Part shown: positions 24,142 to 32,908 of the stretch, in pieces | Layout of the letters: each line of letters starts with the position of its first letter | Position numbering within the stretch: the stretch's first letter is position 1 | Assembly: GCF_031583145.1 (NCBI RefSeq) | Contig: NZ_CP134050.1 | Coordinates: 1,388,501-1,452,500, forward strand | DNA length: 64,000 nucleotides | Origin: Brevibacillus brevis | GTDB lineage: Bacteria; Bacillota; Bacilli; Brevibacillales; Brevibacillaceae | Reading direction: 5' to 3' | Notes under the pieces: generated by a model | What the model was told of the DNA's origin: nothing | Database searches by the model: none | Seen by the model: only the letters and a program-made list of their open reading frames with translations | Made by a program: the position numbers and the translations under genes

Positions 24142-24175
24142 CTGCAATTATATTTAATTTTCTGCAATTTGATAA
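24142..24175 (-). promoter_or_regulatory. Promoter of the dipeptidase/dipeptide importer operon with flanking direct repeats
   Basis: On the minus strand, TTATCA (24175-24170), a 17-bp spacer and TATAAT (24152-24147). The octamer AATTGCAG occurs twice in the same orientation (24169-24162 and 24149-24142), exactly 20 bp apart, overlapping the spacer and -10. This is a good position for a repressor such as the operon's HTH-cupin protein. Confidence 0.5.
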
Positions 24176-24222
24176 AAGAAAAGGGGCGCCCGCCAAGAAT
24201 GACTCTCGGAGGACACCCCGCT
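24176..24222 (-). terminator. Terminator after the isochorismatase-like gene
   Basis: On the minus strand GGGGTG (near 24220) pairs with CGCCCC (near 24186) around a large loop, followed by TTTTCTTTT. Confidence 0.5.
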
Positions 24223-24242
24223 ATGGCTGATTGTTGAATGGT

Positions 24243-24773
24243 TTACTGGAACACGCTGTCCGAGCCCGCTGCCGTAATGCTGTTTTTCTCCGTGCCGAAG
24301 CCAGTGAGGACCGCATTGTGGTGGGCGATGATCTGCTCGGCTGAAAGCACGCGGCTATCCAGGGTCGAATGAGCGTCTTGAACGAGGGTGACATCGAAGC
24401 CGAGGGAAATGGCCCGTCTGCAGGTAGTATCGATGCAGTATTCGGTTTGCAGACCGGTGATGACCAGATGATTGATGTCTCTTGAAGCAAGCTCGTCTAA
24501 CAGGGGCGTGTCGAGAAAAGAATCGCAGGCCCACTTGTGAATCACTGGCTCATGTTGCTCGGGCGTAACCGAATGGTGGATCTGCCAGGTGGGAGTCCCG
24601 ATCGAAAACTCGCCTTCGCTCTCGCAATGCTGCACGTACAGGACGGGGATCTGCAAAGCGCGGGCCCGCGCAGCCAGTTTCCCGATCCGTTCCGCCAAGG
24701 CCTGGCCCTGGTAAGCATGCTCGATCAGATACTCTTGCACATCAATGATCAACAGTGCCGATTTTTTGCTCAT
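24243..24773 (-). CDS. Isochorismatase-like cysteine hydrolase
   Basis: A 176-residue protein with the catalytic triad of the cysteine hydrolase family in place: Asp11 (LLIIDVQ), Lys80 (IHKWACDSF) and Cys113 (TGLQTEYCIDTTC). Relatives include nicotinamidase, N-carbamoylsarcosine amidase and isochorismatase; the substrate cannot be assigned. It starts at 24773 about 8 bases after AAAGGGTG. Alone in its transcription unit. Confidence 0.88.
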   Translation of the reverse strand: MSKKSALLIIDVQEYLIEHAYQGQALAERIGKLAARARALQIPVLYVQHCESEGEFSIGTPTWQIHHSVTPEQHEPVIHKWACDSFLDTPLLDELASRDINHLVITGLQTEYCIDTTCRRAISLGFDVTLVQDAHSTLDSRVLSAEQIIAHHNAVLTGFGTEKNSITAAGSDSVFQ

Positions 24774-24881
24774 GCCAATGTCACCCTTTCCGAATGGTTC
24801 CGCACACAGTCTACGAGGAAGGAGCGGTGCCTGCAATACGGTAGATTGTTATTTTGGGGGTGCATGCAGGAAACCGATCCC

Positions 24882-25919
24882 TTACCGCACGTACAGCTTC
24901 GCCTTCGCTTTGCCCTCGCGCTTTTGGCCCTTTGTATTCATCTTGATCGTGACTTCCAGGTTATAGGTGCCTTTTTTCTCCGGCTGGAAGCGGTACACGT
25001 ACCTGTAGCCGCCGATGGTTTCGTCGTAGATGCTGTATATCGGTTCGATGTTTGGCTGATTCCAGTTTAAGGCCCTGTCGGAGAAGTCGGGGCTCTTATC
25101 TATAAAATAGACGACCGATAAATAGATATCCTCTCCTGCTTTCATGTAGGCTGTGCCGGGGGAGAGGGAGACGTTGATGATAGGGCTTTCTTTGACGGAA
25201 AATTCTATTTCTCCCGTACCTAAAAGAGGACTCTTTTCATTTTCGTACATTTGCAGGAAAAACTGTACCTTGAAGTCTCCTGCTTTGGTAGGTGTAAAAT
25301 ATCCGGTTGTGCTGTACTCGTTATTTTTTTTGATGGTGCGTACATTCTCCATCTTTTGGGAAGGATCCTTAGAGCCGTTCAAAAAAAGCCGGAATTCCGA
25401 TTGATCGAGAAAGCTCCCCTCGGCGGGTGTGGTGACCGTAAACTTGATCCGCTTTCCTACCTCGAAGTTTTTGGTTGGGGAGAGTGTTATTTTTGAAGGA
25501 ACATGAACGATTATGGGTGGCATATTATTTTCCGCATGAATGAGGATAGAAGCATTCCCCGTCCACTTTACCCCATCCCCGTACATAATGATTTGGTATT
25601 CAACGCGCTCAAACCCGATGAAATTCACATCGAGCACACCCCGGGAGACGTAATAACCGTCTTTCTCGACTGTCTCGTAGGAAATATTTTGATTCCCCCA
25701 CACTTGGAATGTATCTCCTTTTTTCTCGGTCGTCGCTTCGATAATGACCTTATCCCCTAGACGGATCGGGGTACGTTCAGCATTGACAGTGAGTTTCACG
25801 GGTACTTCTGTGGGCTCCGCCTTTGCCTTAGCCGGCACAAGAGGAAACAGCATCGTCAGGATGAAAAGCATGCACAAAACTAGGCGAAATCGGAACAAAA
25901 ACTGCACGGTATTCGGCAT
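24882..25919 (-). CDS. Secreted protein of unknown function with beta-sandwich-like repeats
   Basis: A 345-residue protein with a clear signal peptide (hydrophobic 10-27, cleavage near AKAKAEP). The rest is rich in beta-forming residues and contains three loosely similar modules of about 100 residues, each with a phrase such as PVKLTVNAERTPIRLGDKV, KITLSPTKNFEVGKRIKFTV or NVSLSPGTAYMKAGEDIYLSV. This suggests tandem Ig-like or bacterial pre-PA14-type beta sandwiches. Base composition is lower in GC than its neighbours. The family is not recognised; no enzymatic motif is seen. Confidence 0.7.
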   Translation of the reverse strand: MPNTVQFLFRFRLVLCMLFILTMLFPLVPAKAKAEPTEVPVKLTVNAERTPIRLGDKVIIEATTEKKGDTFQVWGNQNISYETVEKDGYYVSRGVLDVNFIGFERVEYQIIMYGDGVKWTGNASILIHAENNMPPIIVHVPSKITLSPTKNFEVGKRIKFTVTTPAEGSFLDQSEFRLFLNGSKDPSQKMENVRTIKKNNEYSTTGYFTPTKAGDFKVQFFLQMYENEKSPLLGTGEIEFSVKESPIINVSLSPGTAYMKAGEDIYLSVVYFIDKSPDFSDRALNWNQPNIEPIYSIYDETIGGYRYVYRFQPEKKGTYNLEVTIKMNTKGQKREGKAKAKLYVR

Positions 25920-26047
25920 TATTTCTCACTCCTAATCTGGAAAATCATCCTAATTGTCACTATAAAGATTTTTCTAAGATTTGTAAAAAGATTTTGAGCG
26001 AGCCGTTCTGACGGAAAGCGGCCCGCACGTTTTTTACCACCTTTTGC

Positions 26048-26075
26048 TTGAATCCCGACAGGCATTTGCTATTAT
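26048..26075 (+). promoter_or_regulatory. Extended -10 promoter of the cobalamin operon
   Basis: TTGAAT (26048-26053), a 16-bp spacer ending in TGC, and TATTAT (26070-26075): an extended -10 promoter. Transcription would start near 26082, about 40 bases before the riboswitch. Confidence 0.6.
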
Positions 26076-26123
26076 TAAAACAAGTGCTTGTCATAGAAGG
26101 AAGCGACAACTGAATACGTTAGT

Positions 26124-26317
26124 ACAAACAGGTCCTTGTTTCTGCGAAAACCTTTTCCGGGAGCAAGGTTAAAAGGGAAGTTTGGTGAAATGCCAACGCG
26201 GTCCCGCCACTGTAAGAGAGGAGCCCATCTTCACGGCGTCAGCCATCCACTGCCCACAAGGGAGCGGGAAGGAGAAGAGGGGCTATGATGCTCAAGCCAG
26301 GAGACCTGCCTGTTTTT
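26124..26317 (+). ncRNA. Cobalamin (B12) riboswitch
   Basis: The conserved B12 box core GCCACTG is at 26206-26212, within GCGGTCCCGCCACTGTAAGA. It is preceded by GGTGAAATGCC and followed by the CCAGGAGACCTGCC terminal segment. The closing P1 helix is AAACAG (26126-26131) with CTGTTT (26310-26315). All landmarks are in the standard order. Binding of adenosylcobalamin should favour the downstream terminator and shut off the B12 biosynthesis operon. Confidence 0.92.
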
Positions 26318-26381
26318 GTGTGTGCACTGATTTCCTTCGGGTCAAAGGAAGAGGTGAGGATTGTCGCAGTTTGCCAACCCG

Positions 26382-26427
26382 CGCTTTGTTTTCCTTTTCA
26401 TTATGAGGGAGAACAAAGCGTTTTTTG
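26382..26427 (+). terminator. Riboswitch expression-platform terminator
   Basis: CGCTTTGTT (26382-26390) pairs perfectly with AACAAAGCG (26412-26420), followed by TTTTTTG. It lies between the aptamer and the first gene. A small hairpin (TCCTT...AAAGGA, about 26333-26350) lies between aptamer and terminator. Confidence 0.8.
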
Positions 26428-26470
26428 TTTTCAGCAAAGAAGAGTCAGGTCAAGATTTGGAGGATTCCCA

Positions 26471-27019
26471 ATGAATAAACAAGACGCTAAACGCGGCCTG
26501 CTCCTGGTCTACACGGGAGACGGCAAAGGGAAGACGACGGCGGCCCTCGGTCTGGCTGTACGCGCCACCGGACGCGGGAAAAAAGTGCTGATGGTGCAGT
26601 TCATCAAGTCGCCGGAGCGGACGTACGGGGAAAAGATCGTGTTTGACAAGCTCGGGATCGAGATCGTGCAAAAGGGCATCGGCTTTACGTGGACGAAGAC
26701 GCCAGAGGAGCATCGCGCTGCCCTGAAGGAAGCGTGGAGCTATGCGCGGGAGCAGCTGCTTGGCGGCGCCTATGACGTCGTGATCTTCGACGAGCTGAAC
26801 AACGCCTTGGCCATCGACCGCTTTCCGATCGACGATGTACTGCCCCTCGCGGATGTGCTGGAAACCATCAAGAACAGACCCAGCCATATCCACCTCGTGA
26901 TCACGGGACGAAGCGCCCGCCAGGAAATCATCGACATGGCGGACCTGGTCACGGAAATGAAGCCGGTCAAGCATTACTACGACGAAGGTATCCCGGCGGT
27001 GCTGGGGGTCGAATTCTGA
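26471..27019 (+). CDS. cobO: Cob(I)yrinic acid a,c-diamide adenosyltransferase (CobO/BtuR family)
   Basis: A 182-residue enzyme that transfers the adenosyl group of ATP to Co(I) corrinoids. The P-loop is TGDGKGKTTAALGLA (about 16-30). The family segments FIKSPERTYGE and VIFDELNNAL are present. The ATG follows a TTGGAGG site and lies right after the riboswitch terminator, so this is the first gene of the B12 operon. Its stop overlaps the next start (TGATG). Confidence 0.95.
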   Translation: MNKQDAKRGLLLVYTGDGKGKTTAALGLAVRATGRGKKVLMVQFIKSPERTYGEKIVFDKLGIEIVQKGIGFTWTKTPEEHRAALKEAWSYAREQLLGGAYDVVIFDELNNALAIDRFPIDDVLPLADVLETIKNRPSHIHLVITGRSARQEIIDMADLVTEMKPVKHYYDEGIPAVLGVEF

Positions 27020-28125
27020 TGGAGGTGCTGGAAAGATACGGCCATGGCGGCGACCTGCTGACGGCAGCGCAGCGGTTTGACGTGGCTGCCGGCGATTTCC
27101 TCGACTATAGCGCCAACATCAACCCGCTGGGAATGCCGGACAGCGTCAAGCAAATGCTGCTCGCTTCCCTGGGCGATGTGACGCGCTACCCGGATCCGGG
27201 GCACCGGGTATTTCGCCAGGCGCTTGCATCTCGCCTGAACGTGCCAGAGGAGTGCCTTCTGCCTGCGAACGGAGCCGCGGAGGCGATGGCGCTCGCGGTA
27301 CTCGGGCTGCAGCCGCGGACGGTTGGGGTGGTGTATCCCTGCTTTTCCGAATACGCGCAGCTGGCCAGGCAGTTTGATGCACAGGTCGTTGGCATATGCG
27401 GCATGGAGGAAAACGGGTACAAGCCGGACATGAGCGAGCTGCGTCGGCTGTTTGAGGAAACCGACATGATTTTCGTCGGCTCTCCAAACAATCCGACGGG
27501 GATCGTGTACCAGCCTGATGAATTGCTGCAAATGGCGGACTGGGCGCAGCAGACGAAAACGTGGCTGGTCGTGGACGAAGCCTTCCTCGACTTTGTGGAG
27601 GAGGAGCGGCAGTACTCGCTGGCCGGGCAGCTCGACCGCTTTCCGCACGTCATCCTCATGCGTTCGATGACCAAGATGTACGCGATTCCCGGCCTGCGTC
27701 TCGGCTATGCCATCGCCCATCCGGAGGTGATCGGCCGCATGCGCGAAAAGCAGGTGAGCTGGAGCGTCAATGCGCTGGCGCTGCGGGCGGGAGAGCTGTG
27801 CCTCGCGGAGCGGGAGTACGAGCAGCGAACGCGGGACTTGATCGCAGAAGAGCGTGCGTATCTGAGCGGTTTCATTCGCGGTGAGCTGGGATGGACGGTA
27901 TGGGCGGGGGAAGCGAACTTTTTGCTGCTCCGCCTGCCTGCCGAAATGACAGCCGGGCAGTTGCAGGAGCGGCTCGGCAAAAAAGGCATTTTGATCCGCA
28001 GCTGCGCGATGTATCCCGGCTTGACCGATCACGACGTACGGATCGCGGTCCGGGGGCGGGAAGAGAACGAACGGCTGACATCCGCTCTGCGTGAAGTTTG
28101 GCGCGAGGGAAGGTGGGCGAAGTGA
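27019..28125 (+). CDS. cobD: L-threonine-O-3-phosphate decarboxylase, PLP-dependent
   Basis: A 368-residue fold-type I aminotransferase-like enzyme. The Schiff-base lysine is Lys219 in RSMTKMYAIPGLRLGY, and SPNNPTG is the cofactor/substrate segment. It makes (R)-1-aminopropan-2-ol phosphate, the linker joined to the corrin ring by CbiB. The N-terminus (GHGGDL, FLDYSANINPLG) is typical of CobD/CobC rather than of histidinol-phosphate aminotransferase. The threonine kinase PduX needed to make its substrate is not in the window. Confidence 0.93.
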   Translation: MEVLERYGHGGDLLTAAQRFDVAAGDFLDYSANINPLGMPDSVKQMLLASLGDVTRYPDPGHRVFRQALASRLNVPEECLLPANGAAEAMALAVLGLQPRTVGVVYPCFSEYAQLARQFDAQVVGICGMEENGYKPDMSELRRLFEETDMIFVGSPNNPTGIVYQPDELLQMADWAQQTKTWLVVDEAFLDFVEEERQYSLAGQLDRFPHVILMRSMTKMYAIPGLRLGYAIAHPEVIGRMREKQVSWSVNALALRAGELCLAEREYEQRTRDLIAEERAYLSGFIRGELGWTVWAGEANFLLLRLPAEMTAGQLQERLGKKGILIRSCAMYPGLTDHDVRIAVRGREENERLTSALREVWREGRWAK

Positions 28126-28670
28126 GTCTCATACTGGTGACGGGTGGTGTCCGCTCCGGAAAAAGCCGCTTCGCCGAGGAGCTGGCGCAGCAGGCGAGTG
28201 AATCCGTGCTCTACGTCGCGACGGGAGAAGCCTGGGATGGCGAAATGTCTGCGAGAATCGAGCGGCATCGGGCTCGCCGTCCTGCGAGCTGGGGCTGCGT
28301 CGAGGTCGGCGGCCGACTGGATGAATCGCTGCCCGCCTGCTCCGGATATGACGTCGTCCTCGTGGATTGCCTGTCGACATGGGTGAGCAACCGGCTGATG
28401 AGCGTATCGGAAGAGGAGTGGCGCAGCGAAGCGATTACGCGAGAGGTGCTGACAGATGCGCAGGAATGGCTGGCTGCTGTCGCCGCTGGCTCAAGTCCGG
28501 GGCAGACCGTCATCGCGGTAACCAGCGAAGTGGGACTCGGCGGCGTAGCGATGAACCGGCTGGGGCGCTGGTTCGCTGATGTGCTGGGCGACGTGAACCA
28601 GATGGCTGCCCGGCAGGCGGATACGGTCTACGCAGTTCTGGCGGGGATTCCGTGGAGGATCAAGGGATGA
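28122..28670 (+). CDS. cobU: Adenosylcobinamide kinase / adenosylcobinamide-phosphate guanylyltransferase
   Basis: A 182-residue bifunctional enzyme of the nucleotide-loop pathway. Walker A GGVRSGKSRFAEELA is at the N-terminus; VLVDCLSTWVSN is the Walker B region, and the HRARRP segment (about residue 47) holds the histidine guanylylated in CobU. The GTG start overlaps the previous stop (GTGA) and has AAGGTGG five bases before it. Confidence 0.94.
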   Translation: MSLILVTGGVRSGKSRFAEELAQQASESVLYVATGEAWDGEMSARIERHRARRPASWGCVEVGGRLDESLPACSGYDVVLVDCLSTWVSNRLMSVSEEEWRSEAITREVLTDAQEWLAAVAAGSSPGQTVIAVTSEVGLGGVAMNRLGRWFADVLGDVNQMAARQADTVYAVLAGIPWRIKG

Positions 28671-29404
28671 ATGCGTTTTTGCACGCGCTTGCGTTTTTTA
28701 CGAGAATTCCGGTTCCGCGTCTTCGGCCGTCCGAATCTGCCTGGAAGAAAAGCGTCAACTGGTACCCGGCCGTCGGGATCGTGATCGGACTGGTGCTGTG
28801 CGGCGTTCACCAGGCGGCGCTCTACTGCTTTAGCCCGCTGCTGGCGGCGGTCTTGACGCTTGCCGTGTGGGTCTACGTCACCGGAGGGCTACATCTGGAC
28901 GGCTGGATGGACCTCGCGGACGGGCTGGGCAGCAGCCGGCCGCGCGAACAAGTCCTGGCGATCATGAAAGACAGCCGGGTAGGAGCGATGGGAGTGCTGG
29001 CAGCGATTTTGCTGCTGCTTCTCAAGACGGCGTCTGTGGCCGAGCTGTCCCGAACCGACTGGGTGCTGCTGCTGCTCGTGCCCTTTGCCGCCCGGACGCA
29101 TGTGCTGCTGTCCATCCGGCTGTGGCCGTATCTATCGGCAGACAAGGGCATCGGAAAAGGGATCAGCGAAGGGCTTTCTACAGGTTCGATCTGGCTCGGC
29201 TACATCGTCCTGACGGCAGCGGGCTGGCTGATCGGAGGCTGGGCGGCCGTGACGGCGATTGTGGTGTCGCTCCTCTTTGCCCTGTGGTTTTCCCGTGCGG
29301 TAGCTGGCAAGCTGGGCGGCCTGAACGGCGACTGCTACGGAGCGGTCATAGAGAGCGGCGAAGCGGTCATGCTGCTGATTCTGGCAGGGAGCTGGTGGAC
29401 ATGA
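28667..29404 (+). CDS. cobS: Adenosylcobinamide-GDP ribazoletransferase (cobalamin synthase)
   Basis: A 245-residue integral membrane enzyme with about six helices. The signature GGLHLDGWMDLADGLGSS supplies the acidic metal-binding residues; FFTRIPVP is the conserved N-terminus. It joins adenosylcobinamide-GDP to alpha-ribazole(-phosphate). The ATG at 28667 is favoured: GGAGG is 8 bases upstream and the start overlaps the previous stop (ATGA). The GTG at 28652 lies too close to that site. Confidence 0.94.
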   Translation: MNAFLHALAFFTRIPVPRLRPSESAWKKSVNWYPAVGIVIGLVLCGVHQAALYCFSPLLAAVLTLAVWVYVTGGLHLDGWMDLADGLGSSRPREQVLAIMKDSRVGAMGVLAAILLLLLKTASVAELSRTDWVLLLLVPFAARTHVLLSIRLWPYLSADKGIGKGISEGLSTGSIWLGYIVLTAAGWLIGGWAAVTAIVVSLLFALWFSRAVAGKLGGLNGDCYGAVIESGEAVMLLILAGSWWT

Positions 29405-30051
29405 GATGGCTCTGGGTGCGCCACGGCGAGACGGACATGAACCGGCAGAAGCGGTATCTGGGACATAGCGACGTGCCGCTGAACGAGCGGGGAAAAGGCG
29501 AAGCGGTAGAGCTGGCGAAGCGATGGACCGGCCTGATCGATGGCCCTGTGCGGCTCTATGCGAGCGACCTGTGCAGATGCGTGCAGACGGCGCAGCCGCT
29601 CGCGCAGGTGTGGGGCACGCAGGTAGTGACGGTGCCTGCCCTTCGAGAGTTGTCGTTTGGCGACTGGGAGCTTTTTACATATGAGCAATTGATGAAGACG
29701 GACGAGGAACGGGCAACGAGATGGTACAACGATCCCTTCGCCTGTTCCCCGCCCAATGGAGAGAGCCTGGAGCAGCTGGGCGAGAGGGTCGATTCGTGGC
29801 TGCGCGGCGTGCTGGCCGAGCTGATGCACAGGGCGACTGGCACTGGCGACAGGAAGACCAGGCAGCCGCAAGAGGAGCCGCCAAAGACGGTGGTCATCGT
29901 TACGCACGGCGGGGTCATCCGCTGGTTCCAGGCCGCGTGGCTGGAGCAGGATCCGGGACGCTACTGGCAGGTAGATGGCGCAAGGCACGGTGAGGCGCTT
30001 CTGGTGGACTGGGACGGACAGCGCTGGACCGCGCAATCTGTGACGAAGTGA
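29401..30051 (+). CDS. cobC: Alpha-ribazole phosphatase-like histidine phosphatase
   Basis: A 216-residue phosphoglycerate-mutase-like phosphatase: the catalytic RHGE at residues 7-10, the YASDLCRCVQTAQPLA segment, ELSFGDWE, and the second histidine in VTHGGVIR. It would remove the 5'-phosphate from alpha-ribazole-phosphate or adenosylcobalamin-phosphate. ATGA overlap with cobS supports the cobalamin role. A Glu/Gln/Arg-rich insertion (about 145-163) precedes the last histidine. Confidence 0.88.
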   Translation: MRWLWVRHGETDMNRQKRYLGHSDVPLNERGKGEAVELAKRWTGLIDGPVRLYASDLCRCVQTAQPLAQVWGTQVVTVPALRELSFGDWELFTYEQLMKTDEERATRWYNDPFACSPPNGESLEQLGERVDSWLRGVLAELMHRATGTGDRKTRQPQEEPPKTVVIVTHGGVIRWFQAAWLEQDPGRYWQVDGARHGEALLVDWDGQRWTAQSVTK

Positions 30052-30060
30052 GAGAGGATC

Positions 30061-31017
30061 ATGATGAACGAGGTTTTGATTTTGGCAGCCGCCTATTTGA
30101 TCGACCGCGTGGTGGGGGATCCGCGCAGCTTGCCGCATCCCGTGGTCGTCATCGGCTGGTGGATCGCGCGGCTGGAGGCTGTCATCCGTGCGGTGGTCAA
30201 ACGGGAAGAACACTTGAAAGCGGCGGGGATTCTGTTTCCGCTGCTGATCGTAACCGGCAGCTACGCGGTGGTCTGGCTGGTCGTCTGGGCGGCTGCGTGG
30301 ATTCATCCGGTGCTCGCCTGGCTATTGAGCGCCTGGCTCATCTCCACGACGATCGCCACCAAGGGCCTGGCGGACGCGGGTCTGGAAATTGCAAAGCATC
30401 TGGCGGCGGGCGATTTTCCGGCTGCGAGGCGCTCGCTATCCATGGTAGTCGGCCGTGATACCGAACATTTGGACGAATCGGAAATTTGCCGAGGGGCTGT
30501 GGAGACTGTAGCGGAAAACATCGTGGACGCGATCGTCTCGCCGCTGCTATACGCGGCCATCGGAGGGGCGCCGCTTGCGATGGCCTATCGGGCGGCCAAC
30601 ACGCTAGATTCGATGGTCGGCTACAAAAACGAGAAGTACGCCAATCTCGGCTGGGCGTCGGCCCGTTTTGACGACGTGCTGAATTACATCCCCGCCCGGC
30701 TCACCGCCCTTCTTTTGGTGCTGGCCAGCCGGCTGCAGGGACTGGACTTTCGGCAAAGCTGGAGAATCGTTCGCCGGGATGCGCATTTGCACCCGAGTCC
30801 CAACAGCGGCTTGCCGGAAGCGGCGGTAGCAGGTGCCTTGGGCGTCCAGCTCGGGGGGCTCAATTTTTACCAGGGGGTACCGTCCGATCGGGCCCGAATG
30901 GGCGATCGGCATAGGCCGCTCGCGGCAGCAGATATTCTTTCGACGGTGCGGCTGATGTACCTCGCTTCCCTGCTTTGCCTGGCCATCTGTCTGGCGATCG
31001 CCGCCTTGCTCGGATAG
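30061..31017 (+). CDS. cbiB: Adenosylcobinamide-phosphate synthase
   Basis: A 318-residue membrane protein that attaches aminopropanol-phosphate to adenosylcobyric acid. The family core RAANTLDSMVGYKNEKYANLG is intact, as are DRVVGDPRSLPHPV at the N-terminus and HPSPNSGLPEAAVAGALGVQLGG. The start is either of two consecutive ATG codons (30061 or 30064). Confidence 0.94.
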   Translation: MMNEVLILAAAYLIDRVVGDPRSLPHPVVVIGWWIARLEAVIRAVVKREEHLKAAGILFPLLIVTGSYAVVWLVVWAAAWIHPVLAWLLSAWLISTTIATKGLADAGLEIAKHLAAGDFPAARRSLSMVVGRDTEHLDESEICRGAVETVAENIVDAIVSPLLYAAIGGAPLAMAYRAANTLDSMVGYKNEKYANLGWASARFDDVLNYIPARLTALLLVLASRLQGLDFRQSWRIVRRDAHLHPSPNSGLPEAAVAGALGVQLGGLNFYQGVPSDRARMGDRHRPLAAADILSTVRLMYLASLLCLAICLAIAALLG

Positions 31018-31096
31018 CGTGGGAAATGAGATATCGATTGGAGCGAAAAACGGACACTGCGCGGAGAAAAGCTCGCCAGTGGAGAGGAGGGGCCGT

Positions 31097-32845
31097 ATGA
31101 GCGGCAAGTTGTTTGTGATCGGGTTTGGCCCGGGAAGTTTCGAGCACATCACCAAACGGGCGCGGGAAGCGATTTCCGAGAGTGATGTCATCATTGGCTA
31201 CTCGACCTATGTGGATCTGATCCGCGAGCTGTTGACCGACCAGGAAGTGGTCAGCACCGGCATGACGGAAGAGGTGACGCGGGCCCGTGAAGCCGTGCGT
31301 CAGGCGGAAGAGGAAGGCAAAAAGGTCGCCGTCATTTCCAGCGGCGACGCAGGCGTGTACGGCATGGCCGGTCTGGTCTACGAGGTGCTGGTGGAAAAAG
31401 GCTGGACGGAGGCGACCGGCGTACCGATCGAAATCGTGCCGGGCATCTCCGCGATCAACTCCTGCGGGGCGATTCTGGGTGCGCCGATCATGCATGACGC
31501 CTGCACGATCAGCCTGAGCGATCACTTGACGCCGTGGGAGCTCATCGCCAGAAGGATCGACGCGGCAGGGATGGCGGACTTCGTCATCGCCCTGTACAAC
31601 CCGCGCAGCGGACGGCGGACCCGCCAGATCGTGGAGGCGCAGCGCATTTTGCTGCAGCACCGTTCCCCGGACACGCCGGTGGGGATCGTAAAAAGCGCGT
31701 TTCGCGAGCGCGAGCATGTCGTCATCACGACGCTTTCGCAAATGCTGGAGCACGACATCGGCATGCTGACGACCGTGATCATCGGCAACTCGTCCACGTT
31801 CGTGTACGACGGCAAAATGATTACGCCGCGCGGCTACCAGAGAAAGTACACCTTGACGGCGGATGAGCAGCCGCTGAAGCCCCATCAGCGCCTGCGGGTG
31901 GAAAACGAGCCGTGGTCGCTGGAGGCGGCAGGAGAGAGCCATGCGGCACCGACAGCTGCAATCGCATCCGCTCCATCCCGGGGCGAAGAGGGAGCGGGAG
32001 GGTCACCGGCGCACGTTTCGTCAACAGAGGGAACGGTGACTGCCACGGCTGTCCTCGAAGCGCAGCCGGCAGAAGAGGCGGAGCAAACGCCGCTAGACTG
32101 GGCGATGCAGGCGCTTTCTCTCGCAAACGAAGCCAAGGGGATTTCTACGCAGCCGGCCGGGTATACCGGAGCGCGCACGGCCTCGTCCTTCGTCCCGGAG
32201 ATGATCTTCGAGTGTGCGGTCAGCCCTGGCGTCGCGAACAAAAAGATCACCCCGCAGCAAATGCTCGCCCTCGCCGAAGTGGCAGGGGAAAAAGGCGAGC
32301 TGGAGTACACGCCTCACCACCAGATTATTTTGCGCGTGCCAACGGCAAATCCGGAAGCGATCACATCACGGCTGCGCCAGCTGGGACTGATTCTGAGCCC
32401 GATCGGGGACGTGGTTCAGGTCAAGGCGTGCGATTTTTGCGACGGGGAGAAGAAGGACGGCATTCCGTATGCGGAAGAGCTGCACCAAAAGCTCGGAGGC
32501 AGGGAGATGCCCAAAGAGCTGAAAATCGGCTTCAACGGCTGCGGGATGGCTTGCTACGGAGCAGTCAAGGAAGACATCGGCATCGTGTTTCGCAAAGGGA
32601 AGTTCGATCTGTTCCTCGGAGCAAAGACGGTCGGACGCAACGCGCATGCGGGGATACCGGTCGCGGAAGGCATCCCGAAAGAAGAAATCGTGCCGCTGGT
32701 CGAGCGCATCGTGACGCGCTTCAAGCAGGAAGCATTCCCGAACGAGCGGTTCCACAAGTTTTTCCAGCGGGTAGGCGAGCTGGAAGGGTTCGCGTGGCGC
32801 GAGGTAGCCAAGATCGAAATCGAAAACGCCGCGTGCGGGGACTAA
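31097..32845 (+). CDS. cbiH: CbiH60: cobalt-precorrin-3B C17-methyltransferase fused to a ferredoxin/sulfite-reductase-like domain
   Basis: A 582-residue fusion. Residues 1-250 are a tetrapyrrole methyltransferase (GFGPGS at 9-14, SSGDAGVYGMAGL at 81-93) that methylates C17 and contracts the ring. An Ala/Pro/Glu-rich linker (about 265-335) leads to a nitrite/sulfite-reductase-like half domain with Cys445-x2-Cys448 and Cys482-x3-Cys486, probable [4Fe-4S] ligands. The architecture matches CbiH60 described from Bacillus megaterium. The ATG at 31097 follows AGGAGGGG. The cysteine domain may assist redox control of the corrin-forming step; this role is inferred from homologues. Confidence 0.92.
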   Translation: MSGKLFVIGFGPGSFEHITKRAREAISESDVIIGYSTYVDLIRELLTDQEVVSTGMTEEVTRAREAVRQAEEEGKKVAVISSGDAGVYGMAGLVYEVLVEKGWTEATGVPIEIVPGISAINSCGAILGAPIMHDACTISLSDHLTPWELIARRIDAAGMADFVIALYNPRSGRRTRQIVEAQRILLQHRSPDTPVGIVKSAFREREHVVITTLSQMLEHDIGMLTTVIIGNSSTFVYDGKMITPRGYQRKYTLTADEQPLKPHQRLRVENEPWSLEAAGESHAAPTAAIASAPSRGEEGAGGSPAHVSSTEGTVTATAVLEAQPAEEAEQTPLDWAMQALSLANEAKGISTQPAGYTGARTASSFVPEMIFECAVSPGVANKKITPQQMLALAEVAGEKGELEYTPHHQIILRVPTANPEAITSRLRQLGLILSPIGDVVQVKACDFCDGEKKDGIPYAEELHQKLGGREMPKELKIGFNGCGMACYGAVKEDIGIVFRKGKFDLFLGAKTVGRNAHAGIPVAEGIPKEEIVPLVERIVTRFKQEAFPNERFHKFFQRVGELEGFAWREVAKIEIENAACGD

Positions 32846-32908
32846 AGGGCAGGCCGCCTCGCCAAAACGGCTGGAGTCAAAACAACCAACATTTCAGGGG
32901 GAGATTAC

